Shown: positions 7,786 through 15,505 of the stretch, one piece after another
Layout: the number at the start of each line of letters is the position of its first letter
How positions within the stretch are numbered: the first letter of the stretch is position 1
Notes under the pieces: generated by a model
What the model was told of the DNA's origin: nothing
The model's input: the letters and a program-made list of their open reading frames with translations, nothing else
Database searches by the model: none
Program-made: the position numbers and the translations under genes
Assembly: GCA_910578115.1 (NCBI GenBank)
Contig: CAJTPO010000024.1
Location: forward strand, 1 to 64,000
Length of the DNA stretch: 64,000 bases
Reading direction: 5' to 3'
Source: an uncultured Lachnospiraceae bacterium
GTDB lineage: Bacteria; Bacillota; Clostridia; Lachnospirales; Lachnospiraceae

Positions 7786-8883
7786 CTATCTCTGCACCCG
7801 CGCGCCTGCGCCGCCCATAATCGCCTCTACTTCCTTCCGGCTGGCCATGGTCGTATCACCCGGCGTCGTCATGGCCAAGGCTCCATGTGCCGCGCCATAG
7901 TTGACCGCCAGCTCCGCGTCTCCCGTAGTCATCAGGCCATAGATCAGACCGGACGCAAAGGAATCGCCGCCGCCCACGCGGTCCATGATCTCCAGTCCCT
8001 TGTAGTCCTTCGCCTTGTAGATCTCGCCGTCCGCCCAGCAGATAGCGCTCCAGTCGTTCACCGTTGCCGTCTTCACCTCACGCAGCGTGGTGGCAACCAC
8101 TTTGAAATTCGGATAAACCTGCGCCGCATGATTGATCATCTTCTTATAACCGTCCAGATTCAGTTCCTTTAAGTTCTCATCATTTCCCTCGATCTCGAAT
8201 CCCAGACAGGCCGTGAAGTCTTCCTCATTGCCGATCATCACATCCACATACTTCGCAATCTCCTTATTAACTTCCTGCGCCTTGGCAAGGCCGCCGATGG
8301 CGCTCCACATGGAAGGCCTGTAATTCAAGTCATAAGAAATCACCGTGCCGTATTTCTTGGCCGTCTTGATCGCCGCCAGTACCGTCTCACAGGACTGCTC
8401 AGACAATGCCGCATAGATACCGCCCGTATGCAGCCAGCGCGCACCCAGCTCCCCAAAGATATGCTCAAAATCAAAATCCTCCGGCGTCGCCTTGGAGATT
8501 GCCGTATTCGCACGGTCGGAGCATCCCACTGCCCCGCGGATGCCAAAGCCTCGCTCTGTAAAATTCAGTCCATTCCGGCAGGTTCTTCCGATCCCGTCCG
8601 TCTTCATCCACTTGATCAGTGAAGTGTCCACGCCGCCCTGCAGAATAAAGTCTTCCATCAACATCCCGACTTCATTATCCGCAAAAGCAGTAATAACACC
8701 CGTTTTTAATCCGAAGCATCTGCGCAGTCCGCGAACAACATTGTACTCTCCGCCGCCCTCCCAGGCCCGGAAACTTCTGGCTGTCCGAATCCGTCCCTCG
8801 CCCGGATCCAGCCGCAGCATTACCTCGCCCAATGACACCGCATCATATCTGCATTCCTTTTCTGGTCTCAAATTCAGTTCCAT
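7786..8883 (-). CDS. 2-keto-3-deoxygluconate kinase, PfkB family
   Basis: 365-residue sugar kinase. The PfkB signature near the C-terminus is DRVGGGDSFASG, with catalytic-base Asp307 and the GGGD anion hole. The N-terminal part has AWEGGGEYNVVRGLRRC, where PfkB kinases carry the substrate GG motif. The start has GGGAG upstream. It lies immediately downstream of KDPG aldolase and the IlvD/Edd dehydratase, so the substrate is most likely 2-keto-3-deoxygluconate, giving KDPG in the cytoplasm. Other PfkB sugars cannot be excluded from sequence alone. Confidence 0.85.
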   Translation of the reverse strand: MELNLRPEKECRYDAVSLGEVMLRLDPGEGRIRTARSFRAWEGGGEYNVVRGLRRCFGLKTGVITAFADNEVGMLMEDFILQGGVDTSLIKWMKTDGIGRTCRNGLNFTERGFGIRGAVGCSDRANTAISKATPEDFDFEHIFGELGARWLHTGGIYAALSEQSCETVLAAIKTAKKYGTVISYDLNYRPSMWSAIGGLAKAQEVNKEIAKYVDVMIGNEEDFTACLGFEIEGNDENLKELNLDGYKKMINHAAQVYPNFKVVATTLREVKTATVNDWSAICWADGEIYKAKDYKGLEIMDRVGGGDSFASGLIYGLMTTGDAELAVNYGAAHGALAMTTPGDTTMASRKEVEAIMGGAGARVQR

Positions 8884-8933
8884 AATGTTCTCCCTCTCTT
8901 TACGTGACTCTTTTCTCCGCGTTTGTTCCGTCT

Positions 8934-9572
8934 TTATCCCCGGATCGACGCTACCAGCTCCACAGCCTCCTTTGTCAGCTCCCGGATCTTATCAAATTCC
9001 CCGTTCCGTATCATATCCCCCTTCACCATCCAGCTGCCGCCGCAGCACAGGATCTTGCCGAAACTAAGATAATCCTTTAAATTCTTTGCACTGATGCCGC
9101 CTGTAGGCATAAACTTCACCATCGTATAAGGAGCCGCCATCGCCTTGATCATTGCCACGCCGCCGGCCTGCTCCGCCGGGAAGAACTTTACCACCTCCAG
9201 ACCGCGCTTCACTGCCTGTGCCACCTCAGAAGGCGTGATACATCCCGGGAATACCGGAATCTTTTTCTCCAGACAATAATCCACGATCTCCGGATCAAAG
9301 CCGGGGCTGACGATGAACTTCGCTCCTGCCGCTGCAGCCCGGTCCACCTGCTTCGTCGTCAGCACCGTTCCTGCTCCGACTAACATCTCCGGATACTTTG
9401 CACTCATCAGACGGATGGACTCTTCCGCCGCCTCCGTGCGGAACGTCACCTCCGCACAGGGCAGACCACCCTCCACCAACGCTTTTGCCAACGGCAGTGC
9501 ATCCTTCGCTTCCTCCAGCACCACTACCGGCACTACTCCATATTCATAAAATTGTTCTGCAATCGTCTTCAT
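8934..9572 (-). CDS. KDPG/KHG aldolase
   Basis: 212-residue class I aldolase that splits 2-keto-3-deoxy-6-phosphogluconate into pyruvate and glyceraldehyde-3-phosphate. The Schiff-base lysine is Lys129 in VVKFFPAEQAGG. The AEVTFRTEAA segment supplies the catalytic Glu and phosphate-site residues, and KFMPTGGIS closes the barrel. Length and motif order are normal for Eda. It lies between dehydratase and kinase genes in the same direction, with a good AGGAG, and consumes the kinase product. Confidence 0.93.
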   Translation of the reverse strand: MKTIAEQFYEYGVVPVVVLEEAKDALPLAKALVEGGLPCAEVTFRTEAAEESIRLMSAKYPEMLVGAGTVLTTKQVDRAAAAGAKFIVSPGFDPEIVDYCLEKKIPVFPGCITPSEVAQAVKRGLEVVKFFPAEQAGGVAMIKAMAAPYTMVKFMPTGGISAKNLKDYLSFGKILCCGGSWMVKGDMIRNGEFDKIRELTKEAVELVASIRG

Positions 9573-9698
9573 GCACCCATCTCCTCTTCCTGTTTTCCCG
9601 TTATCCTGTCTTCATGCTATCCTGTTTGTTGACGGTATCTATCACCAGGCCGTTTCGCACGGATATCTCCATACCGTAACCCTCATTAAGGTTTACGC

Positions 9699-11444
9699 TT
9701 AAAAATCCAGATATGCCCCTTTCATCGGACTTACCGCATGTTCACTGAACATCCTCAGAACCCCTTTCTTATACTTAGGTTCTCTGGGCTTCCACTGCTT
9801 CCTTCTCTCTTCCAGCACAGCGGCCACTTCCTCCATCGTCTTACGTTCCCCGGCGATTCCGATGATATTCAGCTTCCGTTCTTCCACATCGATCTCGATC
9901 AGGTCCCCTTCTTCCACCAGCGCGATAGGTCCGCAATCCACCGCCTCCGGGCTGCAGTGCCCGATCACCGGCCCTGTAGACGCACCGGAGAAACGGCCAT
10001 CCGTGATCAGCGCAATGCTTTTTCCCAGCTCTTTATCGCTGCTGATCGCCTCGGAAGTGTAGAACATCTCCGGCATACCGCTGCCCTTCGGCCCCTCATA
10101 GCGGATAAAGACGGCATCGCCCTTTTGCACCTTATGCTTTAAGACCGCATCCAGACATTCCTCCTCGCTGTCAAAAGGTCTGGCCTGCAGAACTGCCTTA
10201 AACATCTCCTTCGGACAGGCCGTATGCTTGATCACAGCCCCCTCCGGCGCCAGATTACCCCGCAGGATGGCGATGCTGCCGTCTGTTCCCAGTGCCTGAT
10301 CAAAAGGTCTTATAATATCCTCTCTGGTCAACGAAACATGATACCGCTCATTAAACTCCTGCAGCCACTTCTCACACCGCTCATAGAAACCGTTTCGTTT
10401 CAGCTCATCCAGATTCTCGCCCAGCGTCTTACCCGTCACGGTCATCACGTCCAGATGCAGATACTCCCGTATCTCTTCCATGATCGCCGGCACACCGCCC
10501 GCATAGTAGAAGCACTCCGCCGGCCAGCGGCCCGCCGGACGCACATCCAGAAGATATCTGGCGTTCCTGTGCAGTCTGTCGAAGGTATCTCCCGTAACCT
10601 CCAACCCGAATTCATGCGCGATGGCCGGAATATGCAGCAGACAGTTGGTACTGCCGGATACAGCTGCATGCACCAGGATCGCATTCTCAAAACTGTCCAT
10701 GGTGATCATCTCGCTGGGCCGCATCCCCGGCATGGTCGCCAGCTTCACCGCCTGCGCCCCCGCTTCCCTTGCAAAAGCCAGCAGATCCGGACTGGTGGCC
10801 GGCATCAGCGCACTGCCCGGCAGCGCAAGCCCCAGCGCCTCCGCCATGATCTGCATCGTGGACGCCGTACCGATAAAAGAGCAGGCCCCACAGCTGGGAC
10901 AGGCGTTACACTTCGCCCAGTTTAACTTTTCCTCATCAATCTCGCCCCGCTGGAATTTAGCGCTGTACATGCCAAGCTGCTCCAACGTAAGCATCTCCGG
11001 CCCCGCATTCATCGTACCGCCCGGCACCACCACACCGGGTACATCCGCTCTCGCCAGCCCCATCAGATTACCCGGCATTCCCTTGTCACAGCTTGCCAGA
11101 TAGACTCCCGCATCAAAGGGCGTGGCTCCTGCATGAATCTCGATCATATTGGCGATCATCTCCCGGCTTGCCAGACTGTAATTGATACCGTCCGTTCCCT
11201 GACTCTCGCCGTCGCAGATATCCGTACAATAATATCTTGCGCCATGCCCGCCGGCCTCCTCGACGCCTTTCCGCACTTCCTCCACCAGCAGGTTCAAATG
11301 CCCGCTGCCCGGATGGCTGTCGCCGTAAGTGCTCTCGATCATCACCTGCACCTTAGAAAGATCCTCCGGCTTCCATCCCGTTCCGATCCGCAGCGGGTCT
11401 AATTCCGGCGCCAGTTTACGCATTTCCTGACTCTTTAATTCCAT
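9699..11444 (-). CDS. IlvD/Edd-family sugar-acid dehydratase
   Basis: 581-residue dehydratase of the dihydroxy-acid/6-phosphogluconate dehydratase family. Cluster or active-site cysteines are visible at Cys119 (SCDKGMPG) and at 179, 182, 185 and 188 (CNACPSCGAC). Conserved GRFSGAST is present near the C-terminus. Because it sits with a GntP permease, KDG kinase and KDPG aldolase, and not with ilv biosynthesis genes, it probably dehydrates a free aldonic acid such as gluconate (or galactonate/idonate) to 2-keto-3-deoxygluconate. The four evenly spaced cysteines hint at a cluster different from the usual three-cysteine arrangement. Automatic annotation would probably call it ilvD. Confidence 0.85.
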   Translation of the reverse strand: MELKSQEMRKLAPELDPLRIGTGWKPEDLSKVQVMIESTYGDSHPGSGHLNLLVEEVRKGVEEAGGHGARYYCTDICDGESQGTDGINYSLASREMIANMIEIHAGATPFDAGVYLASCDKGMPGNLMGLARADVPGVVVPGGTMNAGPEMLTLEQLGMYSAKFQRGEIDEEKLNWAKCNACPSCGACSFIGTASTMQIMAEALGLALPGSALMPATSPDLLAFAREAGAQAVKLATMPGMRPSEMITMDSFENAILVHAAVSGSTNCLLHIPAIAHEFGLEVTGDTFDRLHRNARYLLDVRPAGRWPAECFYYAGGVPAIMEEIREYLHLDVMTVTGKTLGENLDELKRNGFYERCEKWLQEFNERYHVSLTREDIIRPFDQALGTDGSIAILRGNLAPEGAVIKHTACPKEMFKAVLQARPFDSEEECLDAVLKHKVQKGDAVFIRYEGPKGSGMPEMFYTSEAISSDKELGKSIALITDGRFSGASTGPVIGHCSPEAVDCGPIALVEEGDLIEIDVEERKLNIIGIAGERKTMEEVAAVLEERRKQWKPREPKYKKGVLRMFSEHAVSPMKGAYLDF

Positions 11445-11651
11445 ACCCCTTCTTCTCCTTTCCCATTCCTCTGTCAGTTTTTACCTTTATTTATTCTTCA
11501 CACAAGATCAAAATACTTCTTAATACCAATCCCCTTCACACAAGACCGGGCAGCCATGCGGAGAATGCCGTATTTCAGGCATTCTCTGGTGTGAGAAGAA
11601 CTTCTTCGCGAAGCAGCCTCTGCTACGAGTGATTAGAAGTTCTTCTCACAC
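11445..11651. other. Gap with nested palindromes between permease and dehydratase genes
   Basis: This intergenic stretch holds two stems in tandem. A perfect 17-bp inverted repeat (GTGTGAGAAGAACTTCT at 11589-11605, complement at 11635-11651, abutting the permease stop) encloses smaller palindromes such as CTTCGCGAAG. A 9-bp stem (GAGAATGCC, 11561-11569 with 11578-11586) follows. The 12-mer CTTCACACAAGA occurs at 11496 and 11534. No T tract follows either stem, so mRNA stabilisation or processing, or a REP-like element, is more likely than simple termination. Confidence 0.6.
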
Positions 11652-13009
11652 TATGCAAAGAACGAAACAACAAGCGCCACCACAAATCCTGTTCCGCCTA
11701 CCAGCGTCTCCATGATCGTCCATGTCTTAAGGGTCGTCTTTTCATCCATCCCTACCAGTGACTTTACCAGCCAGAATCCGGAGTCATTGAAATGTGAACA
11801 CACCGTCGCACCACCGGCCACCGCCGCCGTCGTGCAGGCCAGATACAGAGGTGACAGATCCGCGATCCCCGGCATCGCCGCGATGATGCCTGCTGCCATC
11901 GTCATGGCCACCGTCGCGGAACCTACACAGATCCTGACTAACGCCGCCACGATAAACGCCACCACCACAATCGGCAGATTCGCCGAAGACACCGCATTGC
12001 CGATCAGATCACCCAAACCGGAATACTGCAGCATATACCGCAGCACACCGCCGCAGGCCGTTACCAGCAGGATCAGCCCCGTAGGCTCCAGCGACTTTGT
12101 CATGATCTTTTCCAACTCATCCATCTTATAACCATGTTTTAATCCAAGAATCAGCATCGCCGCGATCGTTGCGATCAGCAGTGCCACAAAAGGCTCTCCC
12201 AGGAAACCGAAGATCGGTGCCAGACCGCTCAGCGCCGGCACAACCCCCGCTACGGAATCCAGAATGATCAATACCAGCGGAATCAGGATGATCCCTACGA
12301 TCGTCCAGAACTTCGGCAGCTTCGACTCATCGAAATCCGCCTGGTTCGCCACATGCTCCGGCACCGGAACCATGTACTTATTGCCGCAGATGGAACCCCA
12401 CACAGGCCCCGCTACCACCATTGCCACGATACCGCACAGCACACCTACCATAATGACCCAGCCCAGCTCCACATTCAGCATGGTAGCCACCAGCACCGGT
12501 CCCGGCGTAGGCGGAATAAACGCATGGCCAACTGCCAGTCCTGCCAAAAGCGGGATCGCATAAAAAAGGGAAGAGCGTTTCGTCCGTTTCGCCAACGAGA
12601 ATGCCAGCGGGATCAGAATGATCAATCCGGCGTCGAAAAATACCGGCATGGCGATGACAAGACCTGTAATGCCCAGCGCCCAAGCCGCTTTCTTATCACC
12701 GAACCACCGGACCATACTGACCGCCAGTGTCTGCGCTCCTCCCGAGGCCTCCAGGATCGCTCCGAACATGGATCCCAGCCCTACCAGCAGCGCAATTCCT
12801 TTTAACGTGTTCCCGATACCGTCATTTACCGCCGTCACAATATTCTCGAAAGGCATCCCCGCCCCGAGTCCGATCACGATCGCTCCCACCAATATGGAAA
12901 CCATCGCCTGTACCTTAAATTTAATGATCAACAAAAGTAATACCGCAAGTCCCAGAATTGCCGCTATCACCAATCTGGTCGGATTTAAAGCCATTGCTTC
13001 ACCAGCCAT
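11651..13009 (-). CDS. GntP-family gluconate:H+ symporter
   Basis: 452-residue, very hydrophobic permease with about 12-14 membrane segments. The N-terminal TRLVIAAILGLAVLLLLIIK, the GLGSMFGAILEASGGAQ loop, FIPPTPGPVLVA and the C-terminal HFNDSGFWLVKSL are strong GntP-family signatures. The start has GGAGGG 8 nt ahead. It imports gluconate or a related aldonate for the dehydratase-kinase-aldolase genes downstream. Its promoter region carries operator-like palindromes that the adjacent GntR/FadR protein probably binds. Confidence 0.92.
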   Translation of the reverse strand: MAGEAMALNPTRLVIAAILGLAVLLLLIIKFKVQAMVSILVGAIVIGLGAGMPFENIVTAVNDGIGNTLKGIALLVGLGSMFGAILEASGGAQTLAVSMVRWFGDKKAAWALGITGLVIAMPVFFDAGLIILIPLAFSLAKRTKRSSLFYAIPLLAGLAVGHAFIPPTPGPVLVATMLNVELGWVIMVGVLCGIVAMVVAGPVWGSICGNKYMVPVPEHVANQADFDESKLPKFWTIVGIILIPLVLIILDSVAGVVPALSGLAPIFGFLGEPFVALLIATIAAMLILGLKHGYKMDELEKIMTKSLEPTGLILLVTACGGVLRYMLQYSGLGDLIGNAVSSANLPIVVVAFIVAALVRICVGSATVAMTMAAGIIAAMPGIADLSPLYLACTTAAVAGGATVCSHFNDSGFWLVKSLVGMDEKTTLKTWTIMETLVGGTGFVVALVVSFFA

Positions 13010-13066
13010 TATTTGAACCCTCCTGTTTTACCGTTATGATTGAATTTGAAACACTTCACTATCCTT

Positions 13067-13081
13067 TAACATCTGACGTCT
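13067..13081. promoter_or_regulatory. Operator copy 1 (CATCTGACG)
   Basis: TAACATCTGACGTCT is an imperfect copy of the palindrome at 13127-13141. It lies about 20 bp downstream of the gntP -10 box, a usual position for a repressor site that blocks transcription. Confidence 0.55.
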
Positions 13082-13098
13082 TATGTTATTGTGGTTAA

Positions 13099-13127
13099 AT
13101 TATATAATCACCGTATTTTTCATTCAA
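13099..13127 (-). promoter_or_regulatory. Promoter of the gntP operon
   Basis: Reading the minus strand, -35 TTGAAT (13127-13122) and -10 TATAAT (13104-13099) are separated by exactly 17 bp. The -10 is a perfect consensus. The transcript would start near 13092 and reach the gntP ATG after about 80 nt. An operator-like palindrome touches the -35 box and another lies just downstream. Confidence 0.75.
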
Positions 13128-13141
13128 TACATCTGATGTAT
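13127..13141. promoter_or_regulatory. Operator copy 2, palindrome ATACATCTGATGTAT
   Basis: A perfect 7+1+7 palindrome abutting the gntP -35 box. Size and symmetry fit a dimeric FadR-subfamily GntR regulator, and the gene for one lies 134 bp away. The core CATCTGATG recurs at 13255-13269 and, with one change, at 13067-13081. Confidence 0.65.
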
Positions 13142-13254
13142 TTATTTTCACTTCTACTTTTTGCACAAAAAATGATGGAGAATTCACGCTGTTCCCCACC
13201 ATCTTTTGTGTATTATAGCTATTGTATTTTTTCAGTCGTCTATTATACGTCCGC

Positions 13255-13269
13255 AAACATCTGATGTAT
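13255..13269. promoter_or_regulatory. Operator copy 3 beside the regulator stop
   Basis: AAACATCTGATGTAT keeps the CATCTGATG core of the gntP operator. It lies 6 bp beyond the end of the gntR-type gene, about 115-190 bp from the other copies. It could assist looping or be a remnant. Confidence 0.5.
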
Positions 13270-13274
13270 TTCTC

Positions 13275-13985
13275 TCACCCTTCTTTTTCCCGCTCCTCGA
13301 GAATCTTCATGATCGTCTGCCGGTTATACGTCAGATGCATCATCATGGCACATCTGGCTCCCACCGAATCCCGTTTCAGCACGGCGTCCGTAACTGCCCG
13401 GTGGGTCTTGATCGTTTCCTCCATCAGCATATGATGGGTCAGGTTGGCAAACGTATAGACCGCCGTGTTGATGACCGGGATCAACGTCTCCACCACCTGA
13501 TTTTTGCTGCAGCGGGCAATGCAGGTGTGGAACTCGATGTCCTTACTGATATGATTGCGGCTGCTTCGATACAGCTGTTCCGTCTCGTCGCACAGCCTTT
13601 TGAGCGTCCTCAATTCCTCCGCCGACGCATTCCTGCAGGCCAGCGCGGCAATCTCCGGCTCAATCATCAGCCGCACCTCGAACAGATCCAGCGCCAGCTT
13701 ATACTTGTCCTCAATCTTACCGAACCCCAGCGGATCCACCTCAAAAGAACTCGTATTGATCACATACGTACCGGAACCCCTGCGGACCTCCAGAATGCCG
13801 CGGGATACCAGTCCCTTCACCGCCTCCCGGATGGTGCTGCGCCCCACTCCGAACCGCTCCGCCAGCTCAAATTCATTAGGAATCTTCTGTCCCGGCTCCA
13901 CCGGTTCCTGCAGGATATACTTCATCAGCTCATCTTCAATCCTGGCCCCCAAAGGTTTTCTGTTCATCTTATCCGCACCGTACAT
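13275..13985 (-). CDS. GntR-family (FadR subfamily) transcriptional regulator
   Basis: 236-residue regulator. The N-terminal winged helix (about 15-75) contains ELAERFGVGRSTIREAVKGL and the wing RRGSGTYVI. The C-terminal FCD all-helical ligand domain includes FEVRLMIEPEIAALAC and HTCIARCSKN, with metal-binding-type His/Asp positions such as DIEFHTCIA. FCD regulators usually bind sugar acids or other carboxylates and dissociate from DNA. Its position directly upstream of gntP and the CATCTGATG palindromes suggest it represses the gluconate/KDG operon. An alternative start is six codons in (MNRKPLG). Confidence 0.88.
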   Translation of the reverse strand: MYGADKMNRKPLGARIEDELMKYILQEPVEPGQKIPNEFELAERFGVGRSTIREAVKGLVSRGILEVRRGSGTYVINTSSFEVDPLGFGKIEDKYKLALDLFEVRLMIEPEIAALACRNASAEELRTLKRLCDETEQLYRSSRNHISKDIEFHTCIARCSKNQVVETLIPVINTAVYTFANLTHHMLMEETIKTHRAVTDAVLKRDSVGARCAMMMHLTYNRQTIMKILEEREKEG

Positions 13986-14071
13986 TAACAGCCCGTCCTC
14001 CCGTCATATTTTCCTCTGTCCTGTTACAGTCTCGTCCTTATTCTACCACGTTTATCCGCTCCATTGGAATA

Positions 14072-15490
14072 TCAAAATAAGTTCTCACCGTTCGCCGCGA
14101 TGACTTCCCTGTACCAGGCAAAAGATTTTTTCCGCACACGTTTCAACGTGCCGTTCCCGCTGTCGTCCTTGTCCACATAGATAAAACCGTAACGCTTTGA
14201 CATCTCTCCCGTGGTGGCGCTGATCAGATCCACACATCCCCAGGGTGTGTACCCGATCAGATCCACGCCGTCCTCATCCACTGCCGCCATCATAGCCCTG
14301 ATATGGGATTCCAGATACGCGATCCGGTAATCATCGTCGATCTCCCCGTCCTTCCCCGGCTCGTCTCTGGCTCCCAGTCCATTCTCTACAATAAACAGCG
14401 GCTTCTGATAACGATCATAAAGAGCGTTCAAGGTAATGCGAAGCCCCATCGGGTCAACAGGCCATCCCCACTGACTGCACTCCAGATAGGGATTCCTGGC
14501 CGATGCAAACACATTTCCTCCCGCCGCTTCTCCCTCACCGTCGGCCCGTACACAGCGGCTGTTATAATAGGAAAGGGAAACAAAATCCACCGTATGTTCC
14601 TTCAGGACTTTCTGATCCCCAGGTTCCGTTTCCAGACGGATTCCCGCCTGTTCCAGAAACTTCACCGCGTAAGCCGGATACTCCCCCCTGACCTGGACGT
14701 CAATGAAGAAATAATTCTCCCGGTCCCTCTTCATACTCTCCCACACATCCTCCGGCCTGCAGCTATAGGGATACACGCTTCCGGCGGCCAGCATACAGCC
14801 TACCCGAAACGCCGGATTGATCTCATGAGCCAGCTTCACGGCATACGCAGAAGCGACCAGTTCATTGTGAGCCGCCTGATATTTGACGGCGGTCTCATCC
14901 TCCCCGTCGGCAAACCGGATTCCCGCGCCCATAAAGGGCAGGTGCATCAGCATATTGATCTCGTTGAACGTGATCCAGTACCGCACCTTATCCCGGAAAC
15001 GTCGGAAAACCGCACTGCAATAGCCGAGATAGAAATCGATCACCCTGCGGTTCCGCCAGGAACCGTATTTATCCACAAGGTTCAGCGGAATATCAAAATG
15101 ACAGAGGGTCACTACCGGCTCAATATCATACCGGAGCAATTCATCGATCAGCGCCTCATAGAACTTAAGTCCCTCCTCGTTCGGCTCCTTCTCCTCTCCC
15201 GTAGGGAAAATACGGGACCAGGAGAAAGAAAACCGATAACACTTAAAACCCATTTCCGCAAAGAGCGCAATATCTTCCTTATAGTGTCCGTACAGATCAA
15301 CGGCCTCTCTTCCCGGATAAACCGAATTCACGGGCAGTTCCCTGTAATCCATACGTCCTTCCATCACAGGCATCCGGTTCTCCCCATATGGGATCACATC
15401 CACAAGAGCCATGCCCCTGCCGCCCTCCTTCCATCCGCCTTCGCACTGGTTAGCCGCCGTAGCGCCTCCCCACATAAAATCTTTTCGCAT
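14072..15490 (-). CDS. GH1 6-phospho-beta-glucosidase
   Basis: 472-residue family 1 glycosidase. The acid/base is Glu177 (WITFNEINM) and the nucleophile is Glu369 (FIVENGLGA). The N-terminal GGATAANQCEGG and the CYRFSFSWSRIFP strand are typical. Near the end, GEMSKRYGFIYVD contains the Ser-Lys-Tyr phosphate-binding loop that separates 6-phospho- from plain beta-glucosidases. It hydrolyses phosphorylated beta-glucosides in the cytoplasm, matching the PTS gene 15 bp upstream in the same operon. Aryl glucosides, cellobiose or gentiobiose are possible substrates. Confidence 0.92.
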   Translation of the reverse strand: MRKDFMWGGATAANQCEGGWKEGGRGMALVDVIPYGENRMPVMEGRMDYRELPVNSVYPGREAVDLYGHYKEDIALFAEMGFKCYRFSFSWSRIFPTGEEKEPNEEGLKFYEALIDELLRYDIEPVVTLCHFDIPLNLVDKYGSWRNRRVIDFYLGYCSAVFRRFRDKVRYWITFNEINMLMHLPFMGAGIRFADGEDETAVKYQAAHNELVASAYAVKLAHEINPAFRVGCMLAAGSVYPYSCRPEDVWESMKRDRENYFFIDVQVRGEYPAYAVKFLEQAGIRLETEPGDQKVLKEHTVDFVSLSYYNSRCVRADGEGEAAGGNVFASARNPYLECSQWGWPVDPMGLRITLNALYDRYQKPLFIVENGLGARDEPGKDGEIDDDYRIAYLESHIRAMMAAVDEDGVDLIGYTPWGCVDLISATTGEMSKRYGFIYVDKDDSGNGTLKRVRKKSFAWYREVIAANGENLF

Positions 15491-15505
15491 TCTTCCGCCT
15501 CCCGC

